From NCBI GenBank assembly GCA_028289425.1, contig JANQPL010000002.1:1-64000 (forward strand): 64,000 nt of DNA. Reading direction: 5' to 3'. The notes beneath the pieces were generated by a model. The model did not search any database, had not been told where the DNA came from, and saw only the letters and a program-made list of their open reading frames with translations. The stretch is from Alphaproteobacteria bacterium (GTDB taxonomy: Bacteria > Pseudomonadota > Alphaproteobacteria > JANQMY01). Shown in pieces: positions 39,001-47,749 of this stretch (position 1 is its first letter; each line of letters begins with the position of its first letter). A program made the translations under genes and the position numbers.

Positions 39001-40188
39001 ATGTCATCACAAGATCCCATTGTCATTGTCGGCGCATCGCGCACGCCAATGGGCAGCATGTTGGGCGCGCTTACGGATTGCGCTGCGTCGGAACTGGGCA
39101 GTGTCGCGATCAAAGACGCCCTTGCCCGCGGCAGTGTCAAAGAAGAGGCGATCGACGAAGTGATCATGGGCTGCGTGCTCCAGGCGGGGCAGGGGCAAGC
39201 GCCCGCCCGCCAAGCTTCTTTGGGTGCGGGCATTCCCAACACCATCCCATGTTCCACGGTCAACAAGATGTGCGGGTCCGGCATGAAGGCGGTGATGATG
39301 GCGTGCGACACGCTGGAAGTGGGCCGCGCCGATACCATGGTGGCCGGCGGTCTCGAAAGCATGACCAATGCACCCTACTTGCTACCCAAGGCGCGGCAAG
39401 GTTATCGCCTGGGTCACGGGGCGCTGCAAGATCATATGTTCACGGATGGTCTGGAAGACGCCTATGAAGGCAAGGCCATGGGCATTTATGCGGAAGAAAC
39501 CGCAAAGGCCTATCAGTTTACCCGTGAACAGCAAGACGCCTTTGCCATTGCGTCCGTCGAACGGGCGCAGAAGGCGTCCGGCGACGGCACCTTCGCCAAG
39601 GAAGTTACGCCCGTGGAAGTCAAAACCCGCAAAGGCTCTGTCACGGTGGAGCTCGACGAGCAGCCGCAGAAGTCGAATGTGGACAAGATCCCCGGGCTTA
39701 AGCCGGCTTTCGTGAAGGACGGTACGGTGACGGCGGCCAACTCAAGCTCCATTTCCGATGGCGCGGCGGCGCTGATCCTCACCCGCGAATCCGTTGCCAA
39801 CAAAAATGGTTGGACGCCGCTGGCCCGCATTGTCGGCCAGGCAAGTAACGCCCACGAACCCCAATGGTTCACCACCGCACCCGTCGGCGCCATCCACCGG
39901 CTTCTTGAGCAAACCGGGTGGAGTAAAGACGATGTGGAGCTATGGGAAATCAATGAAGCCTTCGCGGTCGTGCCCATGGCAGCCATGAAGGAAATCGACA
40001 TTCCCCACGACAAGGTGAATGTACATGGCGGCGCCTGTGCCCTGGGTCACCCCATCGGGGCGTCCGGCGCGCGCATCATGGTCACCCTGCTCAACGCCAT
40101 GGACAAGTATGACCTGAAGAGGGGCGTTGCGTCCTTGTGCATTGGTGGTGGCGAAGCGACGGCAGTAGCGGTCGAGCGCATGTCATAA
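39001..40188 (+). CDS. Acetyl-CoA acetyltransferase (thiolase)
   Basis: It is a biosynthetic-type thiolase that joins or splits acetoacetyl-CoA and acetyl-CoA. The acyl-accepting Cys91 is in NKMCGSGMKAV. The base-supplying CALGHPIGASGARI and the NEAFAVVPMA motifs are present, and the length is 395 residues. It lies 30 bp after ivd, so it probably handles the acetoacetyl-CoA end of leucine and ketone breakdown. Confidence 0.94.
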   Translation: MSSQDPIVIVGASRTPMGSMLGALTDCAASELGSVAIKDALARGSVKEEAIDEVIMGCVLQAGQGQAPARQASLGAGIPNTIPCSTVNKMCGSGMKAVMMACDTLEVGRADTMVAGGLESMTNAPYLLPKARQGYRLGHGALQDHMFTDGLEDAYEGKAMGIYAEETAKAYQFTREQQDAFAIASVERAQKASGDGTFAKEVTPVEVKTRKGSVTVELDEQPQKSNVDKIPGLKPAFVKDGTVTAANSSSISDGAAALILTRESVANKNGWTPLARIVGQASNAHEPQWFTTAPVGAIHRLLEQTGWSKDDVELWEINEAFAVVPMAAMKEIDIPHDKVNVHGGACALGHPIGASGARIMVTLLNAMDKYDLKRGVASLCIGGGEATAVAVERMS

Positions 40189-40218
40189 CCGCTCGCAAAA
40201 GCTTGGGAGGAAACGCGC

Positions 40219-41460
40219 ATGGAAGAAGAGACAAAAAGCGCGCCGATCAATAGTGTGATGGAAACAAGTGCCTTCGATCCCAAGGCGCGCGACAATCCGC
40301 ACCCAATCCTTAAGGACGTACAAAGTCAGTGTCCGGTCTATCGGGACGAGGATGGCAAGATTTGGCTGCTCAGCAAGTATGAGAACGTCCGCGAGATTGT
40401 GAATGACCGGTCCCTGTGGCGGCATCCGGCCAATGCGGAGGAAGGGTCCTTCATGCGGCTGTTCGCGACATCGGGCGATCAGAACACTGACGAACGTGTT
40501 GCCGACCGGCCAAGCATTTTGTTTATGGACGATCCGGACCACTCCCGCGTCCGGCCACCCATCGCTAAAGCGCTTTATGCCCGCATCAACAAGAAAAAAG
40601 GTGAGATTGAGCATATTGTCAATCAGGTGATTGATGCAGCACCGTCCTCCGGCATCTTCAACATCATCGATGACATCTGCATTCCCATTCCCATCCTGGT
40701 GATCGCGCGCCTAATTGGCGTTGAAGAAAGCCGAGTGGCGGAGTTTCGGGAATGGTCCGAAGCCTCGATCCTGAGCCTGGCGGCGATCCGCACGCCGGAA
40801 CAAGAAGAACGCATGAAATGGGGGTCGGACAAACTGGCGGAATACTTTCACGCGTTGATTGCGGAACGGCGCACGGCGCCCGCCGATGATTTGATCTCGG
40901 ACTTGGTTCAGGCACAGCAAGAGGGATTGGATCTGACGGACGATGAAATTGAGGTCAATCTCATCGGCTTGCTAATCGGGGGAAACCTCACCACGACGGA
41001 CTTGATCGGCAATGGCACCTGGCTGTTTCTAACGCACCCGGATCAAAAAGCCGTATTGATGAAGGACGCATCCCTCGCGCCTGCCGCCGTCGAAGAGGTT
41101 CTGCGGTATGAATCGCCTGTGGGGATCACCACCCGCGTCATGTCGGAAGAACGCGCCGTGGGCGGCTGCCCCATGAAACCCCATGAGGGGATGATGATGT
41201 CCCTCCATGCCGCCAACCGCGATCCCGATGTGTTCGACAACCCGGATCAATTCGACATCACGCGCAAGCACACATCCCATGTGGCTTTTGGTGGTGGGGC
41301 GCATATTTGCATTGGCGCGCCATTGGCCCGCATCGAAGCCCAACAGGCTTTCGTGAAGATTTTCGAGCGTTATCCAACCTTGCGCTTGGCCAATCGGGCC
41401 GTCAAGTGGCGCGATCTCCCCTTTTTCCGCGGCCTGGAAGAGCTGTGGGTCGAGGGGTAG
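40219..41460 (+). CDS. Cytochrome P450
   Basis: It is a soluble bacterial P450 monooxygenase of 413 residues. The heme-binding motif FGGGAHICIG has the iron-ligand Cys364. The I-helix LLIGGNLTTTDLIG contains the oxygen-binding Thr pair, and the K-helix EEVLRYESP has the Glu-x-x-Arg. No ferredoxin or ferredoxin reductase is nearby. It is co-directional with the thiolase, 30 bp downstream. The substrate is unknown. Confidence 0.94.
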   Translation: MEEETKSAPINSVMETSAFDPKARDNPHPILKDVQSQCPVYRDEDGKIWLLSKYENVREIVNDRSLWRHPANAEEGSFMRLFATSGDQNTDERVADRPSILFMDDPDHSRVRPPIAKALYARINKKKGEIEHIVNQVIDAAPSSGIFNIIDDICIPIPILVIARLIGVEESRVAEFREWSEASILSLAAIRTPEQEERMKWGSDKLAEYFHALIAERRTAPADDLISDLVQAQQEGLDLTDDEIEVNLIGLLIGGNLTTTDLIGNGTWLFLTHPDQKAVLMKDASLAPAAVEEVLRYESPVGITTRVMSEERAVGGCPMKPHEGMMMSLHAANRDPDVFDNPDQFDITRKHTSHVAFGGGAHICIGAPLARIEAQQAFVKIFERYPTLRLANRAVKWRDLPFFRGLEELWVEG

Positions 41461-41485
41461 GTGAAGGCCTATCCCGGTACCCCAT

Positions 41486-41520
41486 CCCGGATTTGATCCG
41501 GGGACCTATGAATCCATAGG
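41486..41520. repeat. Palindromic intergenic element between convergent genes
   Basis: Two adjacent perfect inverted repeats, CCCGGAT-TTG-ATCCGGG and CCTATG-AATC-CATAGG, lie between the convergent P450 gene and the unknown gene at 41538. They may act as bidirectional terminator or REP-like element; no T run follows. Confidence 0.5.
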
Positions 41521-41537
41521 CTACCATCGATCGGACT

Positions 41538-42332
41538 TCACTCCAACCGGGTGCGCGGCAAGCGCTCCGTTGTCGGAAGGTCTTTCTTAGGCCCCGGCAA
41601 CAGAATCGGCAAGGGATCGCGTTCTCTCTCATTAATCTGAAGGCGGATATTTTGGGGCTGAAGCGTCACAAAGGTCCAGACTTTCTCGTTGGAGGTGCTG
41701 AACTCGGCGCCGTCGCAGTGCGAAACGTAATAGTTGTCGTCTCGCCGGCGAGACGCACCCCAAACATAACTATTATCCTCGTCCGCTGCCGCATCCAATC
41801 GTAGGGCATGGATAGCAATTGTCCACTGGCCATCCGGGACTTGTTCGCCAAACCATGCTTTGAACGGAATGGTCATCGGAAACTTGGTTGGATCGATCGA
41901 TGCGAATGCGGAAAAGAAGTATTTGTTTTGGGCGTTGAGTTGCGGTTGAAGTGCTTGTGCTTCCGCATGCGTTAAATTTGCAGGATACATATACATCTGA
42001 ACCGGACATTCTTTGACAAGAGGTGCGGACATTCCGGCGGGCCGGGCTGCGGCTGTCCCGTTCAACGTAATCAGGATTTGTTCACTGCTGGCCCGCGGGT
42101 CACCCCACTTTGCGGTGGCCGACGTAATTGTGCCGAGATGGGTTTGGAATTTGAGTCCGGTTTGGACCGGTACCGGCGGTGATCCCGTAAAGACAAAATC
42201 GTGGGCGGTAGCCGGCGCCGACCAAATGACTGCGGCGACAATGGCGCATAAGGGCCGCAATAGCGGTCGCCGAACCAACTTGTGAAAGTGTGAAATCGCA
42301 AACGAACTAAACTTCTGCAGTGTCCTGATCAT
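41538..42332 (-). CDS. Secreted protein of unknown function
   Basis: The 264-residue product has a basic N-terminus and a hydrophobic segment ending SAPATAHD, consistent with a signal peptide cleaved at about residue 43. The rest is beta-rich with several Trp/Tyr and two Cys, plus a Pro-rich C-terminus. No family is recognised. It is convergent with the P450 gene and separate from the next gene by about 130 bp. Confidence 0.65.
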   Translation of the reverse strand: MIRTLQKFSSFAISHFHKLVRRPLLRPLCAIVAAVIWSAPATAHDFVFTGSPPVPVQTGLKFQTHLGTITSATAKWGDPRASSEQILITLNGTAAARPAGMSAPLVKECPVQMYMYPANLTHAEAQALQPQLNAQNKYFFSAFASIDPTKFPMTIPFKAWFGEQVPDGQWTIAIHALRLDAAADEDNSYVWGASRRRDDNYYVSHCDGAEFSTSNEKVWTFVTLQPQNIRLQINERERDPLPILLPGPKKDLPTTERLPRTRLE

Positions 42333-42459
42333 TTTATCCCCCGCTCAGTTTGGTGCAGATGGTCGTCGCTAGGTTTGTGTGTGCCCCCGTTGCAACAAGC
42401 TTCAGTAAAGAGGAAGACTTTAGTTCAAATTACGTTGAAAGTCGACCGACCACGCTGCC

Positions 42460-43287
42460 CTATGCCAACCCAACGGCCCTTAGACTCTCGTTCCACAATT
42501 TCTCGCGTAAGGCGCCATCTGTCGTAAATGCAGACGGATCGGCAGGTTCGCACTGATCGAAATACTGACCCGTTGTTTCCGCCAATGATGGATCGCTGGC
42601 CAACATGATCGTGGTTTGTGCCCCTTTCTCGACTGGAATGAAAGTGAGCCTCACCATGAGCCTCATATACCAGGGAAGATCGCGGGCAATCTGTGTCCTG
42701 ACCGCGCCGGGATGAAGCACGTTGGACGTAACGCCTGTGCCTTCCAGTCGCTTAGCGAGCTCTACGGCGAAAAGTGCGTTGGCAAGCTTGGATTGGTTAT
42801 AGGCTGTTTGAGCAGAGTACGGATCAAATCCCCTGAAAGAATCGAAGTCGATTTCGCCGCGTTTGTGCAGCGCAGAACTTACGGTGACGATCCGCGCAGG
42901 CGCGCTTTCCTTCAGCCGATCGAGCAGCAAATTGGTCAACAGGAAATGCGAAAGGTGATTGACGCCGAATTGCATTTCAAACCCTTCCTGGGTGAGATGC
43001 TGTTTGGGCGGAAACAGGCCGGCATTATTGATGAGCACGTGAAGCTGGTCATAGGTATCGAGAAAGGTTTGCGCCATGCGCCTTACGCTTTCCAAACTTG
43101 CCAGATCAACCGAAATGTTTGCGGTAGGTCTGTTGCCGGCGGCGCTGATCGCATCAAGTGCTTTTTCGGTCTTTTCGCTTTCCCGGCAGGCCAGAACAAT
43201 CTCTGCCCCCAGAGCGGCAAGGGCTTTTGCCGCTACCAGGCCGATGCCGCTATTGCCGCCGGTAATTAGAACTCTTTTGCCGTCCAT
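42460..43287 (-). CDS. SDR of the retinol dehydrogenase/WW-oxidoreductase-like group
   Basis: The 275-residue product has TGGNSGIG near residue 11, LINNAGLFPP, NHLSHFLLTN and the catalytic YNQSK, as in RDH/WWOX-like SDRs. The longer frame starts at 43311, but ATG at 43287 has AGGGGG upstream and gives the usual MDGKRVLITGG start. The substrate is unknown. Confidence 0.85.
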   Translation of the reverse strand: MDGKRVLITGGNSGIGLVAAKALAALGAEIVLACRESEKTEKALDAISAAGNRPTANISVDLASLESVRRMAQTFLDTYDQLHVLINNAGLFPPKQHLTQEGFEMQFGVNHLSHFLLTNLLLDRLKESAPARIVTVSSALHKRGEIDFDSFRGFDPYSAQTAYNQSKLANALFAVELAKRLEGTGVTSNVLHPGAVRTQIARDLPWYMRLMVRLTFIPVEKGAQTTIMLASDPSLAETTGQYFDQCEPADPSAFTTDGALREKLWNESLRAVGLA

Positions 43288-43469
43288 GGATGCATCCCCC
43301 TGCGGTCCCATGTTCTTCGTTATAAAATGCGGTCATGCGGTACTCCCGACCGGCCAGCGCATTTCACAAATTTGTCTCAATTGTAGACGAATAACCCATG
43401 TCGCGGAACGCGCATATTTTCGCAACGCAGAGCAGGATTGGCCGCGGGTGCTGGCGACGAAGGTTGTAA

Positions 43470-43631
43470 CCCCCAAAATCCCTCAGTAATTCGGCAATCA
43501 CGCCGCCCGGCGGGCTGTCGCCCTTCACTTTAGTGGGTGACATTGATCTTGATCGCGGTGATAATCCGCGCAAGGCATTGGAAGGCGATAGAGAACGTTT
43601 AGTCCGTTGGCTGGACGTTTACCGCGCCTAG
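43470..43631 (+). pseudogene. Possible 3' remnant of a lost gene
   Basis: The 357-bp stretch between the SDR gene and the small membrane protein gene has no complete gene. One frame is open from 43470 to a TAG at 43629-43631 and reads like real protein: GDIDLDRGDNPRKALEGD, then RERLVRWLDVYRA. No ATG start is available, only a GTG at 43533. It may be a decayed gene end or chance; a frame-preserving function is not shown. Confidence 0.25.
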
Positions 43632-43644
43632 GCGACCAGGGGGG

Positions 43645-44007
43645 ATGCTTTTTCCGATGAATAGATGGTCATTCTTGGCGATCGGTTTGGTGCTCGGTGT
43701 CGTGGGGACATTGGGGGTCGACCGTGTGGTCCTGAAGTCCGATGTGACCGGCCAAGCCGCACTCCACACAAACGAAGATTGCGTGGCCACATCCGGTGAG
43801 CTTGAGCAGATACCCCAAAACAGTTTTCAAACGGAAGCGTTGCAGCAGGGCAATGCCGTTAACTTGGACAGTTCCGCATTGGCGCCGTCTCCACACGATG
43901 ATGTGTTCACGCCCGAGGGCGAAGAGGGACTCACAGGTGAAGGGCTGCCCCAAAAAGATCTGGTGAACAAAGTGGTACCGATGAAGTCCCAGAGTAACGA
44001 GTTTTGA
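43645..44007 (+). CDS. Small single-TM protein of unknown function
   Basis: The 120-residue product has one hydrophobic helix (about residues 7-26, RWSFLAIGLVLGVVGTLGV) and a polar, Gln/Asn/Glu-rich remainder. ATG at 43645 or the internal ATG at 43657 could start it. No family is recognised. The stop is followed by about 150 bp before the YbjN-like gene. Confidence 0.5.
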   Translation: MLFPMNRWSFLAIGLVLGVVGTLGVDRVVLKSDVTGQAALHTNEDCVATSGELEQIPQNSFQTEALQQGNAVNLDSSALAPSPHDDVFTPEGEEGLTGEGLPQKDLVNKVVPMKSQSNEF

Positions 44008-44154
44008 ATTGTCGAATTGCCTGCCAGTTACGGAAGCGGGCGGTTGCGGCGTATCGGCAGGCCGGCGGTTTTCACATTAGTGGGTCTGGCTGCCATAGCA
44101 CATCGGCGAAGCGGTTCTAGGACCGAACCGTCATAGGTAAGGGGGAAAGAAGTC

Positions 44155-44640
44155 ATGAAGCGGCTTATTGCACTTGTGCAGGCGTGTGTCCTGGTCGCGC
44201 TGATGGGGTTTGTGAACGGCGCGGGGGCGGAGCCCGCAACGGGGCAACCAAACTTGATCCTCAGCTTGGCCCAAACATACGGCCCCGCGCGATTAACGAA
44301 AGACCGCTGGGATGATCCATTGGTGGATGCCTCGGTCAACGGCGTTCGATATCAGATATTGTTTTACGAGTGCACGCCTGCCAAAGACGTGTGCCAAAAC
44401 ATCCAGTTCTATGCGGCCTGGGAAACGGAAGGCGGCGTGTCCATGACGTCTATCAACAAGTGGAATCAGACAAAGAGGTTTGGTACCGCTTTCATCGATA
44501 ATGAGAACGATGCTTCCATCGGCATGACCGCCAACTTGGAAGGGGGCGTTTCAGACCGCAACCTGCGTAGCAGGTTCGAATATTGGATCTTGGTGATGAA
44601 TGAGTTCCAGCAGTTCATTCGTGACGAGGGATGCTGTTAA
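44155..44640 (+). CDS. YbjN-domain-like secreted protein, copy 1
   Basis: The 161-residue product has a signal peptide (ending GAGA) and a YbjN-like domain (PF10722 type): QILFYECT, IQFYAAWETEGG, INKWNQTKRFGTAFID and LEGGVSDRNLRSRFEYW, ending DEGCC. It is a tandem paralogue of the gene 45 bp downstream. Function unknown; YbjN proteins are sometimes linked to stress or motility regulation. Confidence 0.75.
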   Translation: MKRLIALVQACVLVALMGFVNGAGAEPATGQPNLILSLAQTYGPARLTKDRWDDPLVDASVNGVRYQILFYECTPAKDVCQNIQFYAAWETEGGVSMTSINKWNQTKRFGTAFIDNENDASIGMTANLEGGVSDRNLRSRFEYWILVMNEFQQFIRDEGCC

Positions 44641-44685
44641 AGCGGTATTGCAAAAAGATTTCTCGAAAAAAGAGGCGTGCGCAAA

Positions 44686-45168
44686 ATGGTGAAGCGATCG
44701 GTATTGCTTGTTCAATTGGTTTTGTTGGTTGTCTTTGTTTCTTTTTCCAGTGCGGCACAGGATCAATATGTGGGTGGGCAGCCCCAGCTCATCCTTGATC
44801 TGGCCCGGGAACACGGCACCGCGCGCTTGACCACGGATGAGTATGGGGATCCCATGGTGGTGGCGGAAATGGGCAACCTAAAATATCGCATCTTGTTTTA
44901 CGAATGTGGCTTTGCGGGATGCGAACACATTCAGTTCACGGCCGGCTGGCTCACCCAAGGAAGATTGTCGCTAGCGTCCGTAAACAAGTGGAACCAAACC
45001 AAACGGTTCGGCACGGCCTCCATCGATCCGGAAAACGATGCGCAAGTCGATTTAACGGCAAACTTGGAAGGCGGCGTAACGGAACGCAATTTGCGCAGCA
45101 CGTTTGAATATTGGATTTCCGTGCTGCGGGACTTTCAGCGGTTCATGAGAGACGAGGGCTGTTGTTAA
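44686..45168 (+). CDS. YbjN-domain-like secreted protein, copy 2
   Basis: The 160-residue product is a clear paralogue of the gene at 44155: the same RILFYECG, IQFTAGWLTQG, VNKWNQTKRFGTASID, LEGGVTERNLRSTFEYW and terminal DEGCC. The signal peptide ends about SSAAQ. ATG at 44686 is preferred over GTG at 44677, since AGAGG lies ten bases upstream. The two copies are separated by 45 bp and likely arose by tandem duplication. Confidence 0.75.
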   Translation: MVKRSVLLVQLVLLVVFVSFSSAAQDQYVGGQPQLILDLAREHGTARLTTDEYGDPMVVAEMGNLKYRILFYECGFAGCEHIQFTAGWLTQGRLSLASVNKWNQTKRFGTASIDPENDAQVDLTANLEGGVTERNLRSTFEYWISVLRDFQRFMRDEGCC

Positions 45169-45179
45169 TCCAGGGCCCG

Positions 45180-45986
45180 TCACCAACGGTCCGCATAGCA
45201 CTTAACGAAACGTTCAAAAAACGTTTTGGCATCCGGTGACAAGGCTGCGAAAAGGCTGGCATTTCCAAAACAACTCTGTGTGGGAACAGTCCAATCCGGA
45301 AACGGACCCCAGCTGTAAATCACGTCCAAAGTGCGGCGCACCGGCGTTGCATGGTAGCGACCCCGATGGATGGACCAGGCGTCGAACATCACCGCATCAC
45401 CTGCCTTGAGGGCTATGCGCCGGGCGCCCGGCATAGCCGATGACGTGGTTTCTGGGGTGCGGGCCCACACATCGGTGTTTGGCGGGCGGCGCAAGGCAAG
45501 CTCTTCATCTGTGTCCCAACGCGATCCGGACCCGGGAACGATTTCCAGGTGGTCATCGTCTTCGAATGCGACCCGAAAATGCGCGCTTTGCATGCCGGCC
45601 ATTCGCGCCCGCTCTTCCGCTAAATCCGGCGCTTCGAATTGGGTATCCCGATGCCACGGGCCGGCGCCCAGGTAGGGAGACTCATCGGATACTTGTTCGA
45701 CGAAATATTGGGTGTTGTGAAACCGCACCGGCTCCCCGGCGATCTGCTCCAGCGGCCCGGTAACGCGGCGGCCGCCAATGAGATTGAGCAGGGCGATCAA
45801 ATCGCTTTGGTTTTCCGCGAAATAGTGTTCGTCCGTCAGGTAAGCGATATTTGTCGTATGCCCCGGCGGATTGGCGCGCAGCCATTGCGCATAGACGGAA
45901 TCGCAAATAGATCTGTATGTCGTGCACTCTGCGGCCGACAGAAATCTCGGCAGCAGAATGTAGCTTTGTTCGGCCCAAGCGCTCAT
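45180..45986 (-). CDS. PhyH-family Fe(II)/2-oxoglutarate dioxygenase
   Basis: It is a probable phytanoyl-CoA dioxygenase-type enzyme of 268 residues. The iron-binding His-x-Asp is in PWHRDTQF, and the distal His is in SIHRGRYH, with an Arg further on for 2-oxoglutarate. It lies between the YbjN pair and the mccB gene, divergent from mccB; the two starts are 45 bp apart. The substrate is unknown. Confidence 0.85.
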   Translation of the reverse strand: MSAWAEQSYILLPRFLSAAECTTYRSICDSVYAQWLRANPPGHTTNIAYLTDEHYFAENQSDLIALLNLIGGRRVTGPLEQIAGEPVRFHNTQYFVEQVSDESPYLGAGPWHRDTQFEAPDLAEERARMAGMQSAHFRVAFEDDDHLEIVPGSGSRWDTDEELALRRPPNTDVWARTPETTSSAMPGARRIALKAGDAVMFDAWSIHRGRYHATPVRRTLDVIYSWGPFPDWTVPTQSCFGNASLFAALSPDAKTFFERFVKCYADRW

Positions 45987-46031
45987 CGTGCCGCCGTCTT
46001 ACCATAATTCTTGCAAGGGAATGTATCGGGA

Positions 46032-47639
46032 ATGCCATCTCTGACTTCATCGATCGACACATCGTCCGAACAATACAAAAAGAACGCTGAAGAGATGGCG
46101 GCACTGGAAGCCGATCTTTCGGAAAAGCTTGGCCTCGCGGCGCTTGGTGGGGATGAGCGCTCGCGCGAGCGTCATGTCTCCCGAGGCAAGATGCTGCCCC
46201 GCGACCGAGTGGAGAACCTTCTTGATCCGGGTACGCCGTTTCTGGAGTTAAGTCCATTGGCCGCAAATGGACTTTATGGCGACGATATTCACGGGGCGGG
46301 TATTATTACTGGCATTGGGCGTGTCTCCGGACGCGAATGTGTGATCGTCTGCAACGATGCCACCATCAAAGGCGGCACCTATTATCCCGTGACGGTGAAG
46401 AAGCATTTGCGCGCCCAGGAAGTTGCTCTCGAGAACCACTTGCCATGTCTCTATTTGGTGGATTCGGGCGGCGCCAATTTGCCGAACCAGGCGGAGATCT
46501 TTCCGGACAGGGAGCATTTCGGCCGGATCTTTTACAATCAAGCAAACATGTCTGCGGCGGGCATTCCCCAGATTGCCGTGGTGATGGGATCGTGCACTGC
46601 CGGCGGCGCTTATGTGCCCGCCATGTCGGACGAAACGGTTATCGTCAAGAATCAAGGCACCATATTCTTGGGCGGCCCCCCCTTGGTGAAAGCGGCCACC
46701 GGCGAGGTGGTGTCGGCGGAAGAATTGGGCGGGGCCGACGTGCATACCCGCGTTAGCGGCGTGGCCGATCATTTTGCCCAGAACGACGCTCATGCCCTCA
46801 GCCTTGCACGGCAGATCGTTTCTACACTGAATAAAGCAAAGGTGGTGGACATTCCGCTCAGCCCCTCCGCGGAACCCCATTACGATCCGGCGGAGCTTGG
46901 TGGCGTCGTGCCCCAGGACCTGCGGGTGCAATATGACGTGCGCGAGGTGATCGCGCGCCTCGTGGACGGCTCTGAATTCGACGAGTTTAAAGCGCGCTTC
47001 GGGACCACCTTGGTCACGGGCTTTGCCCATCTTCATGGCCAGCCCATCGGCATCATCGCCAATAACGGCATTCTGTTTTCGGAGTCGGCCTTGAAGGGTG
47101 CCCATTTCATCGAGTTGTGCTGTCAGCGGCGCATCCCGCTTCTATTCCTGCAGAACATCTCGGGCTTCATGGTGGGGTCCAAATACGAACAAGGGGGCAT
47201 CGCCAAGGACGGCGCCAAGCTGGTCACCGCCGTGGCCTGCGCCAAAGTGCCCAAGCTCACCTTGATCATTGGGGGCTCTTACGGGGCCGGGAATTACGGC
47301 ATGTGCGGCCGCGCCTACGGACCCCGCTTCTTGTTCACCTGGCCGAACGCGCGTATCTCGGTCATGGGCGGCGAGCAGGCGGCCAGCGTGCTCGCCACCG
47401 TCCGCCGGGACGGGATGGAAGCGCGCGGCGAGGACTGGCCGGCGGATGAGGAAGAAGCTTTCAAGGACCCCATTCGGACCCAATACAACGCAGAAGGGCA
47501 CCCTTATTTCGCCACAGCCAGGCTTTGGGATGATGGCATTATTCCCCCCCGGGACACGCGGCGCGTGCTGGCCTTGGCCCTGTCGGCGGCCCTCAATGCC
47601 CCCATTCCGGAAACAAAATTCGGCGTTTTTCGCATGTAA
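46032..47639 (+). CDS. mccB: Methylcrotonyl-CoA carboxylase beta subunit
   Basis: It is the carboxyltransferase subunit that forms 3-methylglutaconyl-CoA in leucine degradation. The 535-residue product has [72 protein letters not shown] and [20 protein letters not shown], which are typical of MccB rather than PccB. The TTG at 46011 opens the frame, but ATG at 46032 is chosen. In most relatives the hydratase and mccA follow at once; here they start 10 kb downstream. Confidence 0.93.
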   Translation: MPSLTSSIDTSSEQYKKNAEEMAALEADLSEKLGLAALGGDERSRERHVSRGKMLPRDRVENLLDPGTPFLELSPLAANGLYGDDIHGAGIITGIGRVSGRECVIVCNDATIKGGTYYPVTVKKHLRAQEVALENHLPCLYLVDSGGANLPNQAEIFPDREHFGRIFYNQANMSAAGIPQIAVVMGSCTAGGAYVPAMSDETVIVKNQGTIFLGGPPLVKAATGEVVSAEELGGADVHTRVSGVADHFAQNDAHALSLARQIVSTLNKAKVVDIPLSPSAEPHYDPAELGGVVPQDLRVQYDVREVIARLVDGSEFDEFKARFGTTLVTGFAHLHGQPIGIIANNGILFSESALKGAHFIELCCQRRIPLLFLQNISGFMVGSKYEQGGIAKDGAKLVTAVACAKVPKLTLIIGGSYGAGNYGMCGRAYGPRFLFTWPNARISVMGGEQAASVLATVRRDGMEARGEDWPADEEEAFKDPIRTQYNAEGHPYFATARLWDDGIIPPRDTRRVLALALSAALNAPIPETKFGVFRM

Positions 47640-47749
47640 ATGGCCGGATTCAGCGGTGTTTGGCCCTTGGCGTACACGCTGCGGATTGGCAATTTGGGCA
47701 AAAATCCGTTAACCTTAACGGCCTAAGTGGGGTGTTTAGGGGAACACCA

